This document shows, one piece after another, positions 15,876-25,603 of a DNA stretch of 41,318 nt. The notes under the pieces were generated by a model. The model was given only the letters and a program-made list of their open reading frames with translations. It was not told where the DNA came from and did not search any database. The DNA lies in contig CAMAWH010000045.1 in the NCBI GenBank assembly GCA_945861635.1, positions 1-41,318 on the forward strand. Direction: 5' to 3'. How positions within the stretch are numbered: position 1 is the stretch's first letter; each line of letters starts with the position of its first letter. Origin of the DNA: Klebsiella pneumoniae (GTDB taxonomy: Bacteria > Myxococcota_A > UBA796 > SXON01). The position numbers and the translations under genes were made by a program.

Positions 15876-17228
15876 TCACTCCCCAAAAAACGGCGACGCC
15901 CACACCCGGTGTTCTCCCCCCGCAATCGTCGCGCGGATTCGGACATACGCCGCGCCACCGTCGGGCAGGGTGATCTCCCCCACGGGCTGCCCCCCCCCCC
16001 ACGCGTCCACGACCTCCGCAGACCAGTCGGCCACACGCGAATCGTCGAGGTCCACAACCACCGTGAGCGGCTCCGCGGCTGCGGGAATGTCGTCCCCCGG
16101 AAGGTAGATGGTACCGTCGGCACCCGTCGCGTAGACGATCAGGCCGGTCGCCGGCCACGACGCCACAACGGTATGGCGGGCTTCCAATGCATCGAACAGG
16201 GCGCTGCGGTTGTACGCGTCCGCGGGTTCGAACACGCCCGTCACCGTGCCTGCGGCGTACTGATCGTGCCATGGATTTGGGCCCCCAGGGGCGTCGAGAT
16301 CGCGGACTTTGCCGCTGCCATTCGCGAGGCTTCCGGGGTCCGCCTCGTGGTTGTCGGTGCCGCCGACGAACCCAAGTTTGTGACCTTGTTGCAGCATGTA
16401 TTGGATGGAGCCAGCGTTGACGTGTAGCGCGGGGTTCAGGTTCCACTCACAGCCATCCGCCACGCCGAGCGTGGTGTCACACTCAGAGCTGCCGTGCTCC
16501 GAAGCGAGCTCGACCAGCGTGTCGCCGGCAACGAAGCTCTCCGCGGCCGCCCAATCCACGGGCGCGGGCCGGACCTGCGCCGTGTGATGGAACATCGCAA
16601 CCCACCGACTGTCCGCGCACCCCGTGATCGACGGGACGGCGTTCAGGCGGGCGAGCAATTCCGACGGATTGACCGCGGGTTCGAGGTCGGACCAGACGTA
16701 GGACTCAGCCCCGAACTTCGCGAATCCCTCATTGTGACAGGAGGGGATCCGCCACGCGGCGCACGCTTCGGTGTCCTCGATCAGGACGGTTCGATGCATC
16801 GGCGCGTATCCCTCGGGCTGGCCGGTGCACGACGATGTCCACTCATACCCCATCACCCCAAACGCGGCGGAACCTTCGGCGGCTGCGACCAACTCTCGCG
16901 TGCGCTCCCAAACGTCGAGTTGGAGGCCCTCCTGGTCTCGGGCGTACCCGGTAAACTCGGCGTGGTCCGTAAATGCGGCGAACCCAAGTCCGTTGGCGGC
17001 CGCGTGCGCGAGCGCGTCCTCGCCCGGCAGGGTTTGGTCCGGAAGGCAGGCATTTCCACTATTTTCACAGCCATCGTGCGAGAGATTCGTGTGGCTGTGG
17101 AGGTCTCCCCAGACGACAGGGGGAGGGGAGTAGGGCTCCGGTTCGGCCGACTCCCGCGGCCCCCCCGTATCGGGGCCAGCATCGCTGGTGCACCCGGCGA
17201 GCGAGAGGATGAAACCCAAGGCGCTCAC
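15876..17228 (-). CDS. PHP-superfamily (DUF3604-like) lipoprotein
   Basis: This 450-residue lipoprotein has lipobox SLAGC (Cys13) and a Pro/Glu-rich linker, then a metal-dependent PHP-type domain. It opens with WGDLHSHTNLSHDG (40-53), has TDHAEF (87-92), later His clusters (AMFHHTAQ) and FVGGTDNHE. These histidines and aspartates match the metal ligands of PHP hydrolases, and WGDLHSHT is characteristic of DUF3604. The end forms a beta-rich module. The substrate is unknown. GTG 17228 lies 7 nt after the esterase-like gene's stop, so the two are co-transcribed and may act together on an exported substrate. A C11 run at 15990-16000 encodes a Gly-Gly-Gly stretch near residue 411; slippage would change the last 40 residues. 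Confidence 0.8.
   Translation of the reverse strand: MSALGFILSLAGCTSDAGPDTGGPRESAEPEPYSPPPVVWGDLHSHTNLSHDGCENSGNACLPDQTLPGEDALAHAAANGLGFAAFTDHAEFTGYARDQEGLQLDVWERTRELVAAAEGSAAFGVMGYEWTSSCTGQPEGYAPMHRTVLIEDTEACAAWRIPSCHNEGFAKFGAESYVWSDLEPAVNPSELLARLNAVPSITGCADSRWVAMFHHTAQVRPAPVDWAAAESFVAGDTLVELASEHGSSECDTTLGVADGCEWNLNPALHVNAGSIQYMLQQGHKLGFVGGTDNHEADPGSLANGSGKVRDLDAPGGPNPWHDQYAAGTVTGVFEPADAYNRSALFDALEARHTVVASWPATGLIVYATGADGTIYLPGDDIPAAAEPLTVVVDLDDSRVADWSAEVVDAWGGGQPVGEITLPDGGAAYVRIRATIAGGEHRVWASPFFGE
15990..16000 (-). repeat. C11 homopolymer (G11 on the coding strand) in the PHP lipoprotein gene
   Basis: Eleven consecutive C bases on the plus strand encode Gly-Gly-Gly within DAWGGGQPVG. This is the longest homopolymer in the window and the second at 10 or more. 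It could be a hypermutable contingency tract or an assembly weak point. Confidence 0.9.
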
Positions 17229-17235
17229 CGCTCAC

Positions 17236-18834
17236 TCACTGTACGATCCAGAAGCCGTCGAGTCCGACCGATCCGACCCCGCTGTACTCCACCTCCACGC
17301 GCAAGGGACCGGCGGGTAGCGCGTCCCGAACTCCATCTCCGGAGGTGTCGAGCGGCCACGTGGTTGCGTCGATTTGGCGAACGTAAGCAACCGTTTCGTC
17401 GTTCTCTGCGGCAAACTCACTCGCGGCCACGGTCCGGCTGGCGAGCGTCGTGTCTCCGCTCCTCAGCCGGAGCGTGAGTACGACTGCTGAAGCGTCCACA
17501 CCCGACAGGTCCGCCGCTGCGATCACCGGAAGCAGCGTCACCGATTTCCCCGCGAGCGACGCAGGAAGATCGCCGGCGTACATCATCCCGGCTCCGGTCT
17601 CCGGCGCCCCAACCACCGCGCCGCCGCCAGAGTACGCGGAGGAGGGTTCCACAGAATCGACCCCTGTTTCCGCTACCGTGAGACAAGCGGCGTCCACACA
17701 GGTCGTCTCCGCCTCCATCCAGGAAACCGTCGACCCCAGCAGAAATTCAAACGCGGCGCGGTTGGTGTAGCTCATCGGCGTATGGTCGTAGCCGGTCTGC
17801 ACGTGGTAGCGCACGCCCGGCGCATGGTGAGAAACGTCGTGATGCAGGTAGCGCACGCCGGCAGCGGGGTAGGCAGCATCGACCGCGGCCGCGAGCGCCT
17901 CGTTCTGCCGAATCGGAACGAGCCCGTCAAACGTGTTGTACACCGCAAACAGGGGGACGCGGTACCCGCCTTCCGCCACGGTAATCGTGGCATCGACGCG
18001 GGCGTAGACGTCCGGCATGTCCGCGGGCGACCCGCCCAGGATGTGGTCGAGGTAGGCCGTTTCAGCGGGAAGCTCGTACCAGGACGTTGCGTTCACCGGG
18101 CCGCTGTCCGCGACGACCCCCGCGAATTGCCCGTCCTCGTTGGAAACCGTCAGGATGCCCGCAGCACCGATCGACGTCCCCCACCCGTAGATTTGCTCGC
18201 TGTCGGCCTGCATCCCACCAAAACCAAGTCGCGCCGCCGCGAGTACGGTGAGCGCGTGCTCCTCTCCGTGGTGGGTGTGGTCGACCGGATCCTGCTCGCC
18301 GAGGCCGCTCCAGAGGTCGCACCACGAGTTGACAGGAACGAGCCACATCCATTGCCGGGCGACGACCTCCGCAGCGATGAACGGGTGCCCGCGGACAGCA
18401 TTCTCCACGGTTGCGGCGATGCCTTCGACGCCGCATGCGCGATTTCGGGTGTCGTCGTCCTCAATGCCCTGCGCATCCCCGTGGAGCCACAAAAGCGTCG
18501 GATGGGGCGTATCCGCATCGGCAAGCGTCACCGACCGGACGACGTAGAACAGGGGGTCCGCGCCGTCGGGATCGCGGTACCCGGTCGGACTGTCTGCCGT
18601 GACCGCAAACGTCAGGATCTCCGCGCCGAGATCGAAGTAGGTGGCCGTATCGCTGCTCACTTGCCGGATCCACCCGGACGCATCCGGACCCGAGTCGGGG
18701 TTCGAGTCCGAGCCCGTCGTCGAGTCGTGCGAGGTGCCGCTCTCCCCGTTGGGGTCGTGCTTGCACGCCGTTCCGAGCAGGATGGCCGTCACGACACCAA
18801 CGCGAGGAGCGAATCGCGCGCCAGACCGCAGCAT
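17236..18834 (-). CDS. Alpha/beta-hydrolase (esterase-like) lipoprotein
   Basis: This 532-residue exported protein has a signal peptide ending LLGTAC (Cys24, a weak lipobox because Gly is at -3), a Ser/Asp/Gly-rich linker (25-54) and an alpha/beta-hydrolase domain (about 80-365). HGDAQG is the likely oxyanion region. Ser221 in GTSIG is the nucleophile, Asp303 in NTFDGLVP the likely acid, and a His in HHDVSHHAPG (about 336) the base. The fold resembles polyhydroxybutyrate depolymerase/feruloyl-esterase-like enzymes. A C-terminal beta-sandwich-like part (about 385-532) may bind a ligand. ATG 18834 is divergent from the Ig-repeat lipoprotein gene, 28 nt away. It heads a two-gene unit with the PHP lipoprotein. 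Confidence 0.78.
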   Translation of the reverse strand: MLRSGARFAPRVGVVTAILLGTACKHDPNGESGTSHDSTTGSDSNPDSGPDASGWIRQVSSDTATYFDLGAEILTFAVTADSPTGYRDPDGADPLFYVVRSVTLADADTPHPTLLWLHGDAQGIEDDDTRNRACGVEGIAATVENAVRGHPFIAAEVVARQWMWLVPVNSWCDLWSGLGEQDPVDHTHHGEEHALTVLAAARLGFGGMQADSEQIYGWGTSIGAAGILTVSNEDGQFAGVVADSGPVNATSWYELPAETAYLDHILGGSPADMPDVYARVDATITVAEGGYRVPLFAVYNTFDGLVPIRQNEALAAAVDAAYPAAGVRYLHHDVSHHAPGVRYHVQTGYDHTPMSYTNRAAFEFLLGSTVSWMEAETTCVDAACLTVAETGVDSVEPSSAYSGGGAVVGAPETGAGMMYAGDLPASLAGKSVTLLPVIAAADLSGVDASAVVLTLRLRSGDTTLASRTVAASEFAAENDETVAYVRQIDATTWPLDTSGDGVRDALPAGPLRVEVEYSGVGSVGLDGFWIVQ

Positions 18835-18862
18835 GGGCGGACGATAGAGGCGCAGGCCGCCA

Positions 18863-20038
18863 TTGTCAATCGCATCGCGGGTCGGCTACAACGTCCCCGT
18901 GTTCCCACTCACCCTGCTCACGCTCCTCGCTTGCACGCCCGAAAAAACGCCGACCCTCAGCCTCGGCGTCCAGGAAGGCACGCTCTCGGGCCCCGTCCGC
19001 ATCAGCGCGACAGGAAAGTTCGATCAGCTCGCTCTCCTCGTGGATGACGTCGCTCTCTCGGGTGGAGATGGTCCTGCGCTCACGACGGTTTGGGACACGA
19101 CGACCGTCGCGGACGGGGATCATCTGCTCAAAGCAATCGGCTTCACCGGGGAAGAAGCACCGGTGGAAGCGGTGCGGACGGTCACCGTGCTCCAGGGTTC
19201 CACGGACACGACGGCACCGGTGATTGCGTTTACCGACCCTGCGGAGGGCGCGGCGATGAACAGTGGAGACAGCATCTACGTTGCGCTCACGGTCACCGAC
19301 GATGTAGCCATCGCGGCTGTCGATGTGTACGGCAACGACGCGCTCATCGCAAGCTTGCCGCCCGAGGGTCCGTACACCATTGCATGGTACGCGGCGCCGG
19401 GGCCGTGGACGTTGCGGGGCGTAGCCTCCGACGGCGCAGGGAATGAGGGGCAGACGGAGGTTAATTTGACCGTCGCCGAGGGTGGCGGCGTGGATTGCAC
19501 GCTTACCCACCCTGACGACGGGGATCATGTGTCGGGTGACGTGCAGATCTCCGGTGCGGGCACGTCGGATGACGGCATTGCGTCTATGGAATTCTTCGTG
19601 AACGCCACGTCCGTCTTTGTCGATAACGAGGTTCCTTGGGGCTATCTGTGGGACAGCACGGGTTCGCTGGGAGAGGACGCGGCACTCAGCGTCACCTGCA
19701 CGACCGGCAGCGGGGACACGGGCTCGGACGGCATCACGGTCCACGTCAGCCCAACCGCCGGCGAGTTCACCGTTACGATCACGGGGCCTCCGGAGGGCAA
19801 GACCGTTTCCGGTAGCGCGGTGACGATCAAAGCGTCGATTGGCGGCGGGGAGGGTGCGGATCATGCGGAATTCTTTGTCGATGGTACGCTCGCGACGACG
19901 GACGCTGCTGCACCCTGGACGATGGCATGGGATTCGACCACGGTGGCGAACGGAGCGCACACCCTCTCGGTGACGGGATACGAGACAAACACAGGTACAA
20001 CTTCAGAAGATTCGGTGTCGGTGACTGTCGCGAACTGA
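18863..20038 (+). CDS. Lipoprotein with four Ig-like domains
   Basis: This 391-residue lipoprotein has lipobox TLLAC (Cys24) and then four Ig-like beta-sandwich modules (about 30-112, 116-205, 208-297, 298-391). The first and last share the WD[TS]TTVA[DN]G…L…GF/Y signature of Big_9-type domains, and modules two and three have VDVYGND and MEFFVN at matching places. Such proteins are structural or adhesive surface components; there is no catalytic motif. TTG 18863 supplies the only positive charge (Arg6) for the signal peptide. GTG 18899 is an alternative but leaves a very short, uncharged signal. It stands alone between a divergent esterase-like gene and co-directional ppa. Confidence 0.75.
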   Translation: MSIASRVGYNVPVFPLTLLTLLACTPEKTPTLSLGVQEGTLSGPVRISATGKFDQLALLVDDVALSGGDGPALTTVWDTTTVADGDHLLKAIGFTGEEAPVEAVRTVTVLQGSTDTTAPVIAFTDPAEGAAMNSGDSIYVALTVTDDVAIAAVDVYGNDALIASLPPEGPYTIAWYAAPGPWTLRGVASDGAGNEGQTEVNLTVAEGGGVDCTLTHPDDGDHVSGDVQISGAGTSDDGIASMEFFVNATSVFVDNEVPWGYLWDSTGSLGEDAALSVTCTTGSGDTGSDGITVHVSPTAGEFTVTITGPPEGKTVSGSAVTIKASIGGGEGADHAEFFVDGTLATTDAAAPWTMAWDSTTVANGAHTLSVTGYETNTGTTSEDSVSVTVAN

Positions 20039-20075
20039 TCCTGCGCGCACCCGTGACGCCGGGATAGGCACGGCC

Positions 20076-20693
20076 ATGACACCCGCCCCGCCCCCGTTTC
20101 ATCAGTATCGCCCGCACCCGTGGCACGGTCTGCCCGTGGGGCCCGATGTCCCCGATCTCGTGAACGCGTACATTGAAATCACGCCGTTTGACAGCGTGAA
20201 GTACGAGGTTGACAAGGAATCCGGCTTCCTCAAGGTGGACCGTCCGCAACGCAGCAACTCGCTGCCGCCGATGCTGTACGGATTTGTGCCCCGGACCTAC
20301 TGCGGAACGCGCATTGCCAGCCTCGCCGGCACCACAAGGGGGGATGGAGATCCGTTGGACATCTGCGTCCTGTCCGAACGCCCGATCAATCGCGCGGACA
20401 TCCTTTTGCGTGTCCGGATCGTCGGCGGCTTGCTCATGATCGACAAGGGAGAGGCCGATGACAAGCTGGTTGCCGTGCTCGATCAGGACCCTGTGTGGGG
20501 AGAGGTGCGGGAGTTGGCGGGGCTGCCGACCGCGCTCGTGGACCGACTGCGCCACTATTTCATGACCTACAAGCTGGAGCCTGGCGGCGGGCAACCCGTC
20601 CGCATCGACGCCACCTACGGCGCGGAACGCGCGCGGGGTGTGCTGGCCGCGGCCATGGCCGACTACGACGAAACGTTCAAATCACAGCCGTAG
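20076..20693 (+). CDS. ppa: Inorganic pyrophosphatase, family I
   Basis: This cytoplasmic enzyme splits pyrophosphate to two phosphates, driving biosynthetic reactions. The 205-residue product keeps the family I residues: Glu34, then KYEVDKESG (Lys42, Glu44), Arg56 in KVDRP, the signature DGDPLD (90-95), the Asp-Lys pair in MIDKGEADD (Asp123, Lys124), and Tyr-Lys in FMTYK. It is slightly longer than the E. coli enzyme because of an N-terminal Pro-rich stretch. ATG 20076 lies 37 nt after the Ig lipoprotein gene. The last 31 nt overlap the convergent acyltransferase-like gene. Confidence 0.95.
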   Translation: MTPAPPPFHQYRPHPWHGLPVGPDVPDLVNAYIEITPFDSVKYEVDKESGFLKVDRPQRSNSLPPMLYGFVPRTYCGTRIASLAGTTRGDGDPLDICVLSERPINRADILLRVRIVGGLLMIDKGEADDKLVAVLDQDPVWGEVRELAGLPTALVDRLRHYFMTYKLEPGGGQPVRIDATYGAERARGVLAAAMADYDETFKSQP

Positions 20694-21790
20694 ATGCGGT
20701 AGGTTTTGTAGACCTTGCCGCCCATCTTCTCGATGGCGCCGCGCATGCGGTGATTGTCTTCGAGCACCCAACTGCACTCGGCGCCCTTCACGTTGGCGGC
20801 AACACCGGCTTCCCACGTCCGCTTGTAAAGGGGTGCGCCGAGCGCCAGGTGCTGGTGCTTTTTCTTCACGCCGAGCGCAAAAACGCGGATCTGGTTGACC
20901 TTCGAGGGGCGCGTCAGCCAGTGGTACCAGCCAAACGGAAAAATCGCCCCGTTCATCGGTTTAACCACCTGATTGAAATCAGGAAGCGTCAGGGAGAAGG
21001 CCGCAGGTTCCCCGTTCACATAGGCAACGTAGGCATACCGCGGGTCCACCATCGGCTTCAAACCCTTCGCCATTTTGGCAAATTCGGCATCGGTCAGCCG
21101 CACGAACCCCCAATTCTCGGCCCACGCGTCGTTGTAGATCTCATAGACGAGCGCAACCTCCGCTTCGTATTCCTTCAGGTTCACGGGGCGGATCGTGATC
21201 TCCGGGTGGCGCTCAAGGAACCGGTCGGCCAATTTGCCGACCCGCTCCGGAATCGGGCCGTTATTTTCGAGCCAGTACGCGAGTAGATTCTTCTCGGTGC
21301 GCAGGCCGAGCGCGTCGTAATGGGCGATGTAGTAGGCAGGATTCCACATCATCAGAACGAGCGGGTCACTGTCGAAGCCATCGACCAGCGCGGCGCATTC
21401 ATGGTTCGTATTGAAGCTGAACGGCCCCATGACCTTGTGCATGCCCTGACCGCGGAGCCACTCCAATGCCGCGTCCATGAGCGCGCGAGAAACCGCCTTG
21501 TCGTCGATGAATTCGAAGAAGCCGAAGAAGCCCATACCCTTGTCGACGCTCTGATACCCGTGGTCGACCTGTGCGGAAATCGTTCCGGCCGCCACGCCGT
21601 CCTTGTAGGCGATGAAGCACTGGACGCGCGCAACGGTGAAATAGGGGTTCTGCGCCGGGTCCAGAAACTCCTTCCGCTCGAACTTCAGCGGCGGCACCCA
21701 ATGGGCGTCACCCTTGTAGACCGTCCACCAGACGTCGATGAATTTTCCGCTGTCACCGGGCAGAGAGATGGGGCGAACTTCGATGGCCAA
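20663..21790 (-). CDS. YghO-like GNAT-fold N-acyltransferase protein
   Basis: This 375-residue cytoplasmic protein starts MAIEVRPI and has FDVWW-like [18 protein letters not shown] and [10 protein letters not shown] near the N-terminus. A duplicated acyl-CoA N-acyltransferase pattern follows: GTISAQVDH, then [12 protein letters not shown] and [18 protein letters not shown], and in the second half YEIYNDAW and [17 protein letters not shown]. This matches the YghO-like GNAT superfamily; the substrate is unknown. TTG 21790 has GGAG seven nt upstream. It lies 33 nt after the MopE-like/FG-GAP lipoprotein gene on the same strand and may be the last gene of a dusB-led unit. Confidence 0.75.
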   Translation of the reverse strand: MAIEVRPISLPGDSGKFIDVWWTVYKGDAHWVPPLKFERKEFLDPAQNPYFTVARVQCFIAYKDGVAAGTISAQVDHGYQSVDKGMGFFGFFEFIDDKAVSRALMDAALEWLRGQGMHKVMGPFSFNTNHECAALVDGFDSDPLVLMMWNPAYYIAHYDALGLRTEKNLLAYWLENNGPIPERVGKLADRFLERHPEITIRPVNLKEYEAEVALVYEIYNDAWAENWGFVRLTDAEFAKMAKGLKPMVDPRYAYVAYVNGEPAAFSLTLPDFNQVVKPMNGAIFPFGWYHWLTRPSKVNQIRVFALGVKKKHQHLALGAPLYKRTWEAGVAANVKGAECSWVLEDNHRMRGAIEKMGGKVYKTYRIYGCDLNVSS

Positions 21791-21823
21791 CGCGGGCTCC
21801 GCAAACGCGCGCGTCTAACCGGT

Positions 21824-24484
21824 TCAACGACCTGCGTAGACCAGGAACGCAGCGCCGGCGTCGGCGCCACCGCCGTCCAGATACGGCGCGCCGATGAGGA
21901 TGTCCGGCTGGCCGTTGGCATCCGCGTCGGCATTCCCCGCCAGCGAGTATGCCGCCTCCGCACTTGCTTCCTCACTGACCAGGAAGGCATCGGCAAGGGA
22001 GAGGTCCAGCGTGCCGGCGGTGAACGGCCCGTACACGAGGTAGGCCGTTCCGCTGTTGGACGCGCCCCGGTCATTGCCATAGGCGCCGACGAGCACGTCT
22101 TCTTCTCCGTCGTCATCGACGTCACCTGCCATGGCAACGGAGAAGCCGGCGTGGTCCGCCGCGGTTTCTCCGGACAGGATGACGTCGGCACTGCCGAGAT
22201 CCACGCTGCCGGAAAACGGGCCGTAGGCAATGTACGCGGCGCCGGCATTGGTGCCGCCAGAGTCATTGCTGTCCGCACCGACGAGGAGGTCGTCGTTGCC
22301 ATCGTCGTTGAGGTCACCCTGCCCACAGACACTGCCGCCGGCCAGGTCTCCCGCCGAATCCCCCGTCAGTATGGCGTCGGCCGCGGAGAGCGCGAGCGCG
22401 CCGGTCGGCGAACCGGTAAAAAGGTAGACCCGCCCTGAGTAGCTGCCGCCACCGTCACTCCACGGCGCTGCAATGACGACGTCATCCGTGCCGTCTCCGT
22501 CGATGTCACCGGCGGAGGCCACAACCGCGCCCGCGAGGTCACCCGCGTTTTCTCCGGTGAAGTCGGCGTCAGCGGCGGAGAGTGCGGCCGATGCCAGGCT
22601 ACCGTAGAGCAGGTACGCCTTGCCGGCCGTGATTCCGCCGTCGTCGTTGTATGGCGCACCCACGAGGACGTCGTCACTGCCGTCATCGTTGACGTCTCCC
22701 GCGCCCGCGACGCTCCAGCCGGCGACGTCTCCGCTCGCTTCTCCGGTGACGTCCACACTCGTGCGACCGAGCGTCGTCGAATACAACGAAGTCACGATGT
22801 AGGCCACGCCCGTGGACGCCGACCACTTCGGCGCACCGATGATCGCGTCGTCCCGGCCATCTCCATCGGTATCTCCCGCGCCGGCCACGCTCCATCCGGC
22901 GGCCTCGCCAGCGCCGCTGCCGACCAATTCGACGCTCACCGAGGCAAACGGATTCGCCCCGGTGACCTCACCATAGGAAATGTAGGCTTTTCCGGCGTCG
23001 GCGCCCCCTTCATCGTTGCCGGGAGCGCCGCCGATTACGTCGTCGTTGCCGTCACGGTTCGCATCCCCGAGGAAATCGATGCTGTACGCGGCGGCGTCAC
23101 CTGCGGCTTCCCCATCGAACGTCGCATCGGCGAGGCTTTCCAGCACGACGGTGCCGGAAATGAGCCCGCATACGGCTTCCGTGCCGTCACAATCATTGTC
23201 CACCGTGTCCCCGCATTCTTCTACGGCACCTGGGTTTACGGTGAGGCGACCGTCGTCACAGTCGTCCGCGTTCGTTACGTAGCCAGCGGGGAGCGCGCAG
23301 GCCATGGCGGTGGTTGCGCTCGTGCCATAGCCGTCGTCATCCGCGTCCAGATAGTACAAGGTTGCGCCGACCAAACCGGGATCGGCCTCGTCCTCAAGGG
23401 CATTGCAGTTCTCATCTCCACCTCCGCAGACCTCGGTCGCGGCTGGACTGATGGCGGGGTCGGCGTCGTCGCAGTCGGTCGTGTCCGTGCCGTACCCGGC
23501 AGGCGCGTCGCACGCGGTGGTCGATGCGCTGCCACTGCCGTAGCCGTCGGCGTCTGCGTCGTGATACCATGTTGATTTGGAGGTGGTCGAAGTATCGTCA
23601 TCATCGACCTTTCCGTCACAATCTTCGTCGACATCCGCTGCGTCACACACCTCGATGCCGCCGGGATGCGTGGCGGACAGTGCGTCGTCACAGTCGGTCG
23701 CGTTTGAAACGTAGCCCGGCGGAGCCGTGCAGGCGTCGGCAGTCGAGGCGGCATCTCCATAGCCATCTCCATCATCATCGGCGTAGAACGTGGAGGTATC
23801 GCCGCCGTCGTCCAGGGCCCCGTTACAGTCGTCATCGATACCGTTGCATTCCTCCTTGGCGCCGGGATGCACGAGTACATCGGCGTCATCACAGTCTTGA
23901 TCGTCATCGATGTACGCGCCGCCGGCGGAGCAGCGTTCGGTTGGGCGCGCGGCGTCGCCGTACCCGTCGAGATCCAGGTCGGGGTACACCGTGATCGTGC
24001 CGGTGGCCGAGTCGTCCCCGCTGTTCACCAAATCGTCGCAATCTTCATCGACGTTTCCGTCGTCACAGACTTCCTGACCGTCGGGGTGGATCGTCGCGTC
24101 CTCATCGTCACAGTCCGTGCTGTCGGCCACGTACCCGGCGGGTGGCGCACAGGCGGCCGCCTTTTTGTAGAGGTCACCGTATCCGTCCGCATCTCCATCG
24201 CCGTAGAAAACAATCGTGGTGGTGCCGGATTCGTCTGTCGTGCCGTCGCAATCATCGTCGTAGCCGTTGCAATCCTCGACCGCAGCGGGGTTGACGAGCA
24301 CGTTGGCGTCGTCACAATCGTCACCGCCCGAGGCGACGGAGTAGTACCCATCCGCATCTCCGTCGGTTGGGGTCAGCGGGCCGCCACCGGAATCGGTGTC
24401 CGTGTCTCCGCCGCCGCCGCCGTCGGATTTGGAGTCCCCGGGATCGCCCGAAGTGCATGCGAGGGTCAGCGCCAGAAGCAGCAT
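21824..24484 (-). CDS. Lipoprotein with six MopE-like repeats and seven FG-GAP repeats
   Basis: This 886-residue lipoprotein has lipobox TLAC (Cys10) and a Gly/Asp/Thr/Ser-rich linker (11-39). Six Cys-Asp-rich repeats follow (about 40-440), each running through D/DGYG, DCDD, …P…EVC/EDC/EEC and D[ED]CDG/N-like ends, matching the putative metal-binding motif seen in MopE-type proteins. Seven FG-GAP/integrin-alpha-like repeats come next (about 441-886; cores such as GDxDGDGRDDAIIGAP), enough for one seven-bladed propeller with Ca2+-binding Asp loops. It is surface-exposed and probably Ca2+-stabilised; the ligand is unknown. ATG 24484 is 9 nt after the dusB stop, so the two are likely co-transcribed. 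Confidence 0.85.
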   Translation of the reverse strand: MLLLALTLACTSGDPGDSKSDGGGGGDTDTDSGGGPLTPTDGDADGYYSVASGGDDCDDANVLVNPAAVEDCNGYDDDCDGTTDESGTTTIVFYGDGDADGYGDLYKKAAACAPPAGYVADSTDCDDEDATIHPDGQEVCDDGNVDEDCDDLVNSGDDSATGTITVYPDLDLDGYGDAARPTERCSAGGAYIDDDQDCDDADVLVHPGAKEECNGIDDDCNGALDDGGDTSTFYADDDGDGYGDAASTADACTAPPGYVSNATDCDDALSATHPGGIEVCDAADVDEDCDGKVDDDDTSTTSKSTWYHDADADGYGSGSASTTACDAPAGYGTDTTDCDDADPAISPAATEVCGGGDENCNALEDEADPGLVGATLYYLDADDDGYGTSATTAMACALPAGYVTNADDCDDGRLTVNPGAVEECGDTVDNDCDGTEAVCGLISGTVVLESLADATFDGEAAGDAAAYSIDFLGDANRDGNDDVIGGAPGNDEGGADAGKAYISYGEVTGANPFASVSVELVGSGAGEAAGWSVAGAGDTDGDGRDDAIIGAPKWSASTGVAYIVTSLYSTTLGRTSVDVTGEASGDVAGWSVAGAGDVNDDGSDDVLVGAPYNDDGGITAGKAYLLYGSLASAALSAADADFTGENAGDLAGAVVASAGDIDGDGTDDVVIAAPWSDGGGSYSGRVYLFTGSPTGALALSAADAILTGDSAGDLAGGSVCGQGDLNDDGNDDLLVGADSNDSGGTNAGAAYIAYGPFSGSVDLGSADVILSGETAADHAGFSVAMAGDVDDDGEEDVLVGAYGNDRGASNSGTAYLVYGPFTAGTLDLSLADAFLVSEEASAEAAYSLAGNADADANGQPDILIGAPYLDGGGADAGAAFLVYAGR
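21827..23164 (-). repeat. Seven tandem FG-GAP repeats (coding)
   Basis: The units span residues 441-886 of the lipoprotein, at about 60-65 residue spacing. Each has a GDxxxDGxDD-type Ca2+ loop followed by a GAP/GAD/GAY turn and an AYxxYG strand. The count of seven fits a closed integrin-like propeller. Confidence 0.8.
23165..24367 (-). repeat. Six tandem MopE-like Cys/Asp repeats (coding)
   Basis: The units, about 65-70 residues each, occur at residues 40-440 of the lipoprotein and carry the DCDD core at about 56-59, 124-127, 197-200, 264-267, 337-340 and 408-411. They are diverged at DNA level. Confidence 0.8.
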
Positions 24485-24493
24485 CGCGCGATT

Positions 24494-25531
24494 CTACCCT
24501 GCTAGCGCCGATCGTTCCTGTAAAAACCAGCCTTCTCCACGTTCGAAGCGCTCCAGCTGGTCGAAATAGCGGTTTGTGTGTTCGATTGCTTCGTCGACGG
24601 TGCGGCTGTGCAGGAACGCGACGCGCAGCGTGCTGCCGTGCGGCAGGCCGTGGGTGAAGTAGTTGGCAATCTTTTTCATCCGGCCCAGCGCGGCGTATTC
24701 CGTGTAGAATTCGGCGCGGAGTCGCTCGAAATAGCCAAGGAGCACACGTTTCTTTTCCGCTGCGTCGGCGACCATCGGCGCCTGACCCGCGAGCTGTGCG
24801 CGCACCTGCTGGAAGATCCACGGGTTCTTGATGGCGCCCCGCCCGATCATCACGCCGTCGCAACCGGTGTCGCGGAACATCGCGACCGCGCTTGCGTAAT
24901 CCAGCACATCTCCGTTTCCGATGACCGGGATGGACAGGCGAGATTTCGTTTCCGCAATCTTATCGACCGCTCGGACGCCGCCGTACAGATCGGTGCGCGT
25001 GCGCCAATGGATCGTGACGGCCTCGACGCCCTCTTCCTGACACATCCACGCGATGTCCGGCGCGTTTCGCTTTTTCGCGTCAAAACCGCTCCGCATCTTC
25101 ACGGTGAGCGGGATCTTGATGGCGGCGCGGACGGCGATGACGATTTCCTGCGCGAGGTAGGAGTTGTTGAGCAGGGCGGACCCCCCCGAGTGCGCGCAGA
25201 CCTTTTTCGAGGGGCAGCCGAAGTTGAGGTCGCAAATGTCCGCCCCTAGGTCCTGCACGATGCGCGCGCCCTCCGCCATGGCTTCCGGGTCACGCCCATA
25301 GAGCTGAATGGCGACGGGATGTTCGTCGGGGTCGATGCGCGCCATGTCCTCCATCTTGGATGCGCCGCGACGAAGACCCTCACTCGCCACGAATTCCGTA
25401 CACGTCAGCCCAACGCCGCCGATCGAGCGGACCAGCCGACGGAATGTCAGGTCCGTCACTCCCTCCATGGGCGCGAGCACAAGGTTCGGCTCGATGCGGA
25501 GGTGGCGAATCTTGTACGAGGTGGGAAGCAC
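24494..25531 (-). CDS. dusB: tRNA-dihydrouridine synthase, DusB-type
   Basis: Dus enzymes reduce uridines in tRNA to dihydrouridine using FMN and NADPH. The product has the TIM-barrel motifs LAPMEGVTD near the N-terminus, QLYGRDPE, DLNFGCPSKKV (catalytic Cys106 counted from the chosen start), VKMRSGFD, IHWRT, IGNGDV and VMIGRGAIKNPW (FMN-phosphate region). The length is 345 residues, normal for DusB. GTG 25531 gives the usual short N-terminus; an in-frame TTG at 25540 is possible. No clear ribosome site is seen for either. It is divergent from a hypothetical gene (72-nt gap, no recognisable promoter) and sits 9 nt upstream of the MopE-like lipoprotein gene. Confidence 0.92.
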   Translation of the reverse strand: MLPTSYKIRHLRIEPNLVLAPMEGVTDLTFRRLVRSIGGVGLTCTEFVASEGLRRGASKMEDMARIDPDEHPVAIQLYGRDPEAMAEGARIVQDLGADICDLNFGCPSKKVCAHSGGSALLNNSYLAQEIVIAVRAAIKIPLTVKMRSGFDAKKRNAPDIAWMCQEEGVEAVTIHWRTRTDLYGGVRAVDKIAETKSRLSIPVIGNGDVLDYASAVAMFRDTGCDGVMIGRGAIKNPWIFQQVRAQLAGQAPMVADAAEKKRVLLGYFERLRAEFYTEYAALGRMKKIANYFTHGLPHGSTLRVAFLHSRTVDEAIEHTNRYFDQLERFERGEGWFLQERSALAG

Positions 25532-25603
25532 GGCGCACAATTGCTACCGCCCGGGCCGATCGTCAAATTCCCGAGCAACGTAAGTCCGCGTTAGGCGCCG
25601 GCC

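Noticed and set aside
23165..24367. CRISPR-like spaced repeats
   Set aside because: The periodicity is coding (Cys/Asp protein repeats); the units vary at every position and lack constant direct repeats.
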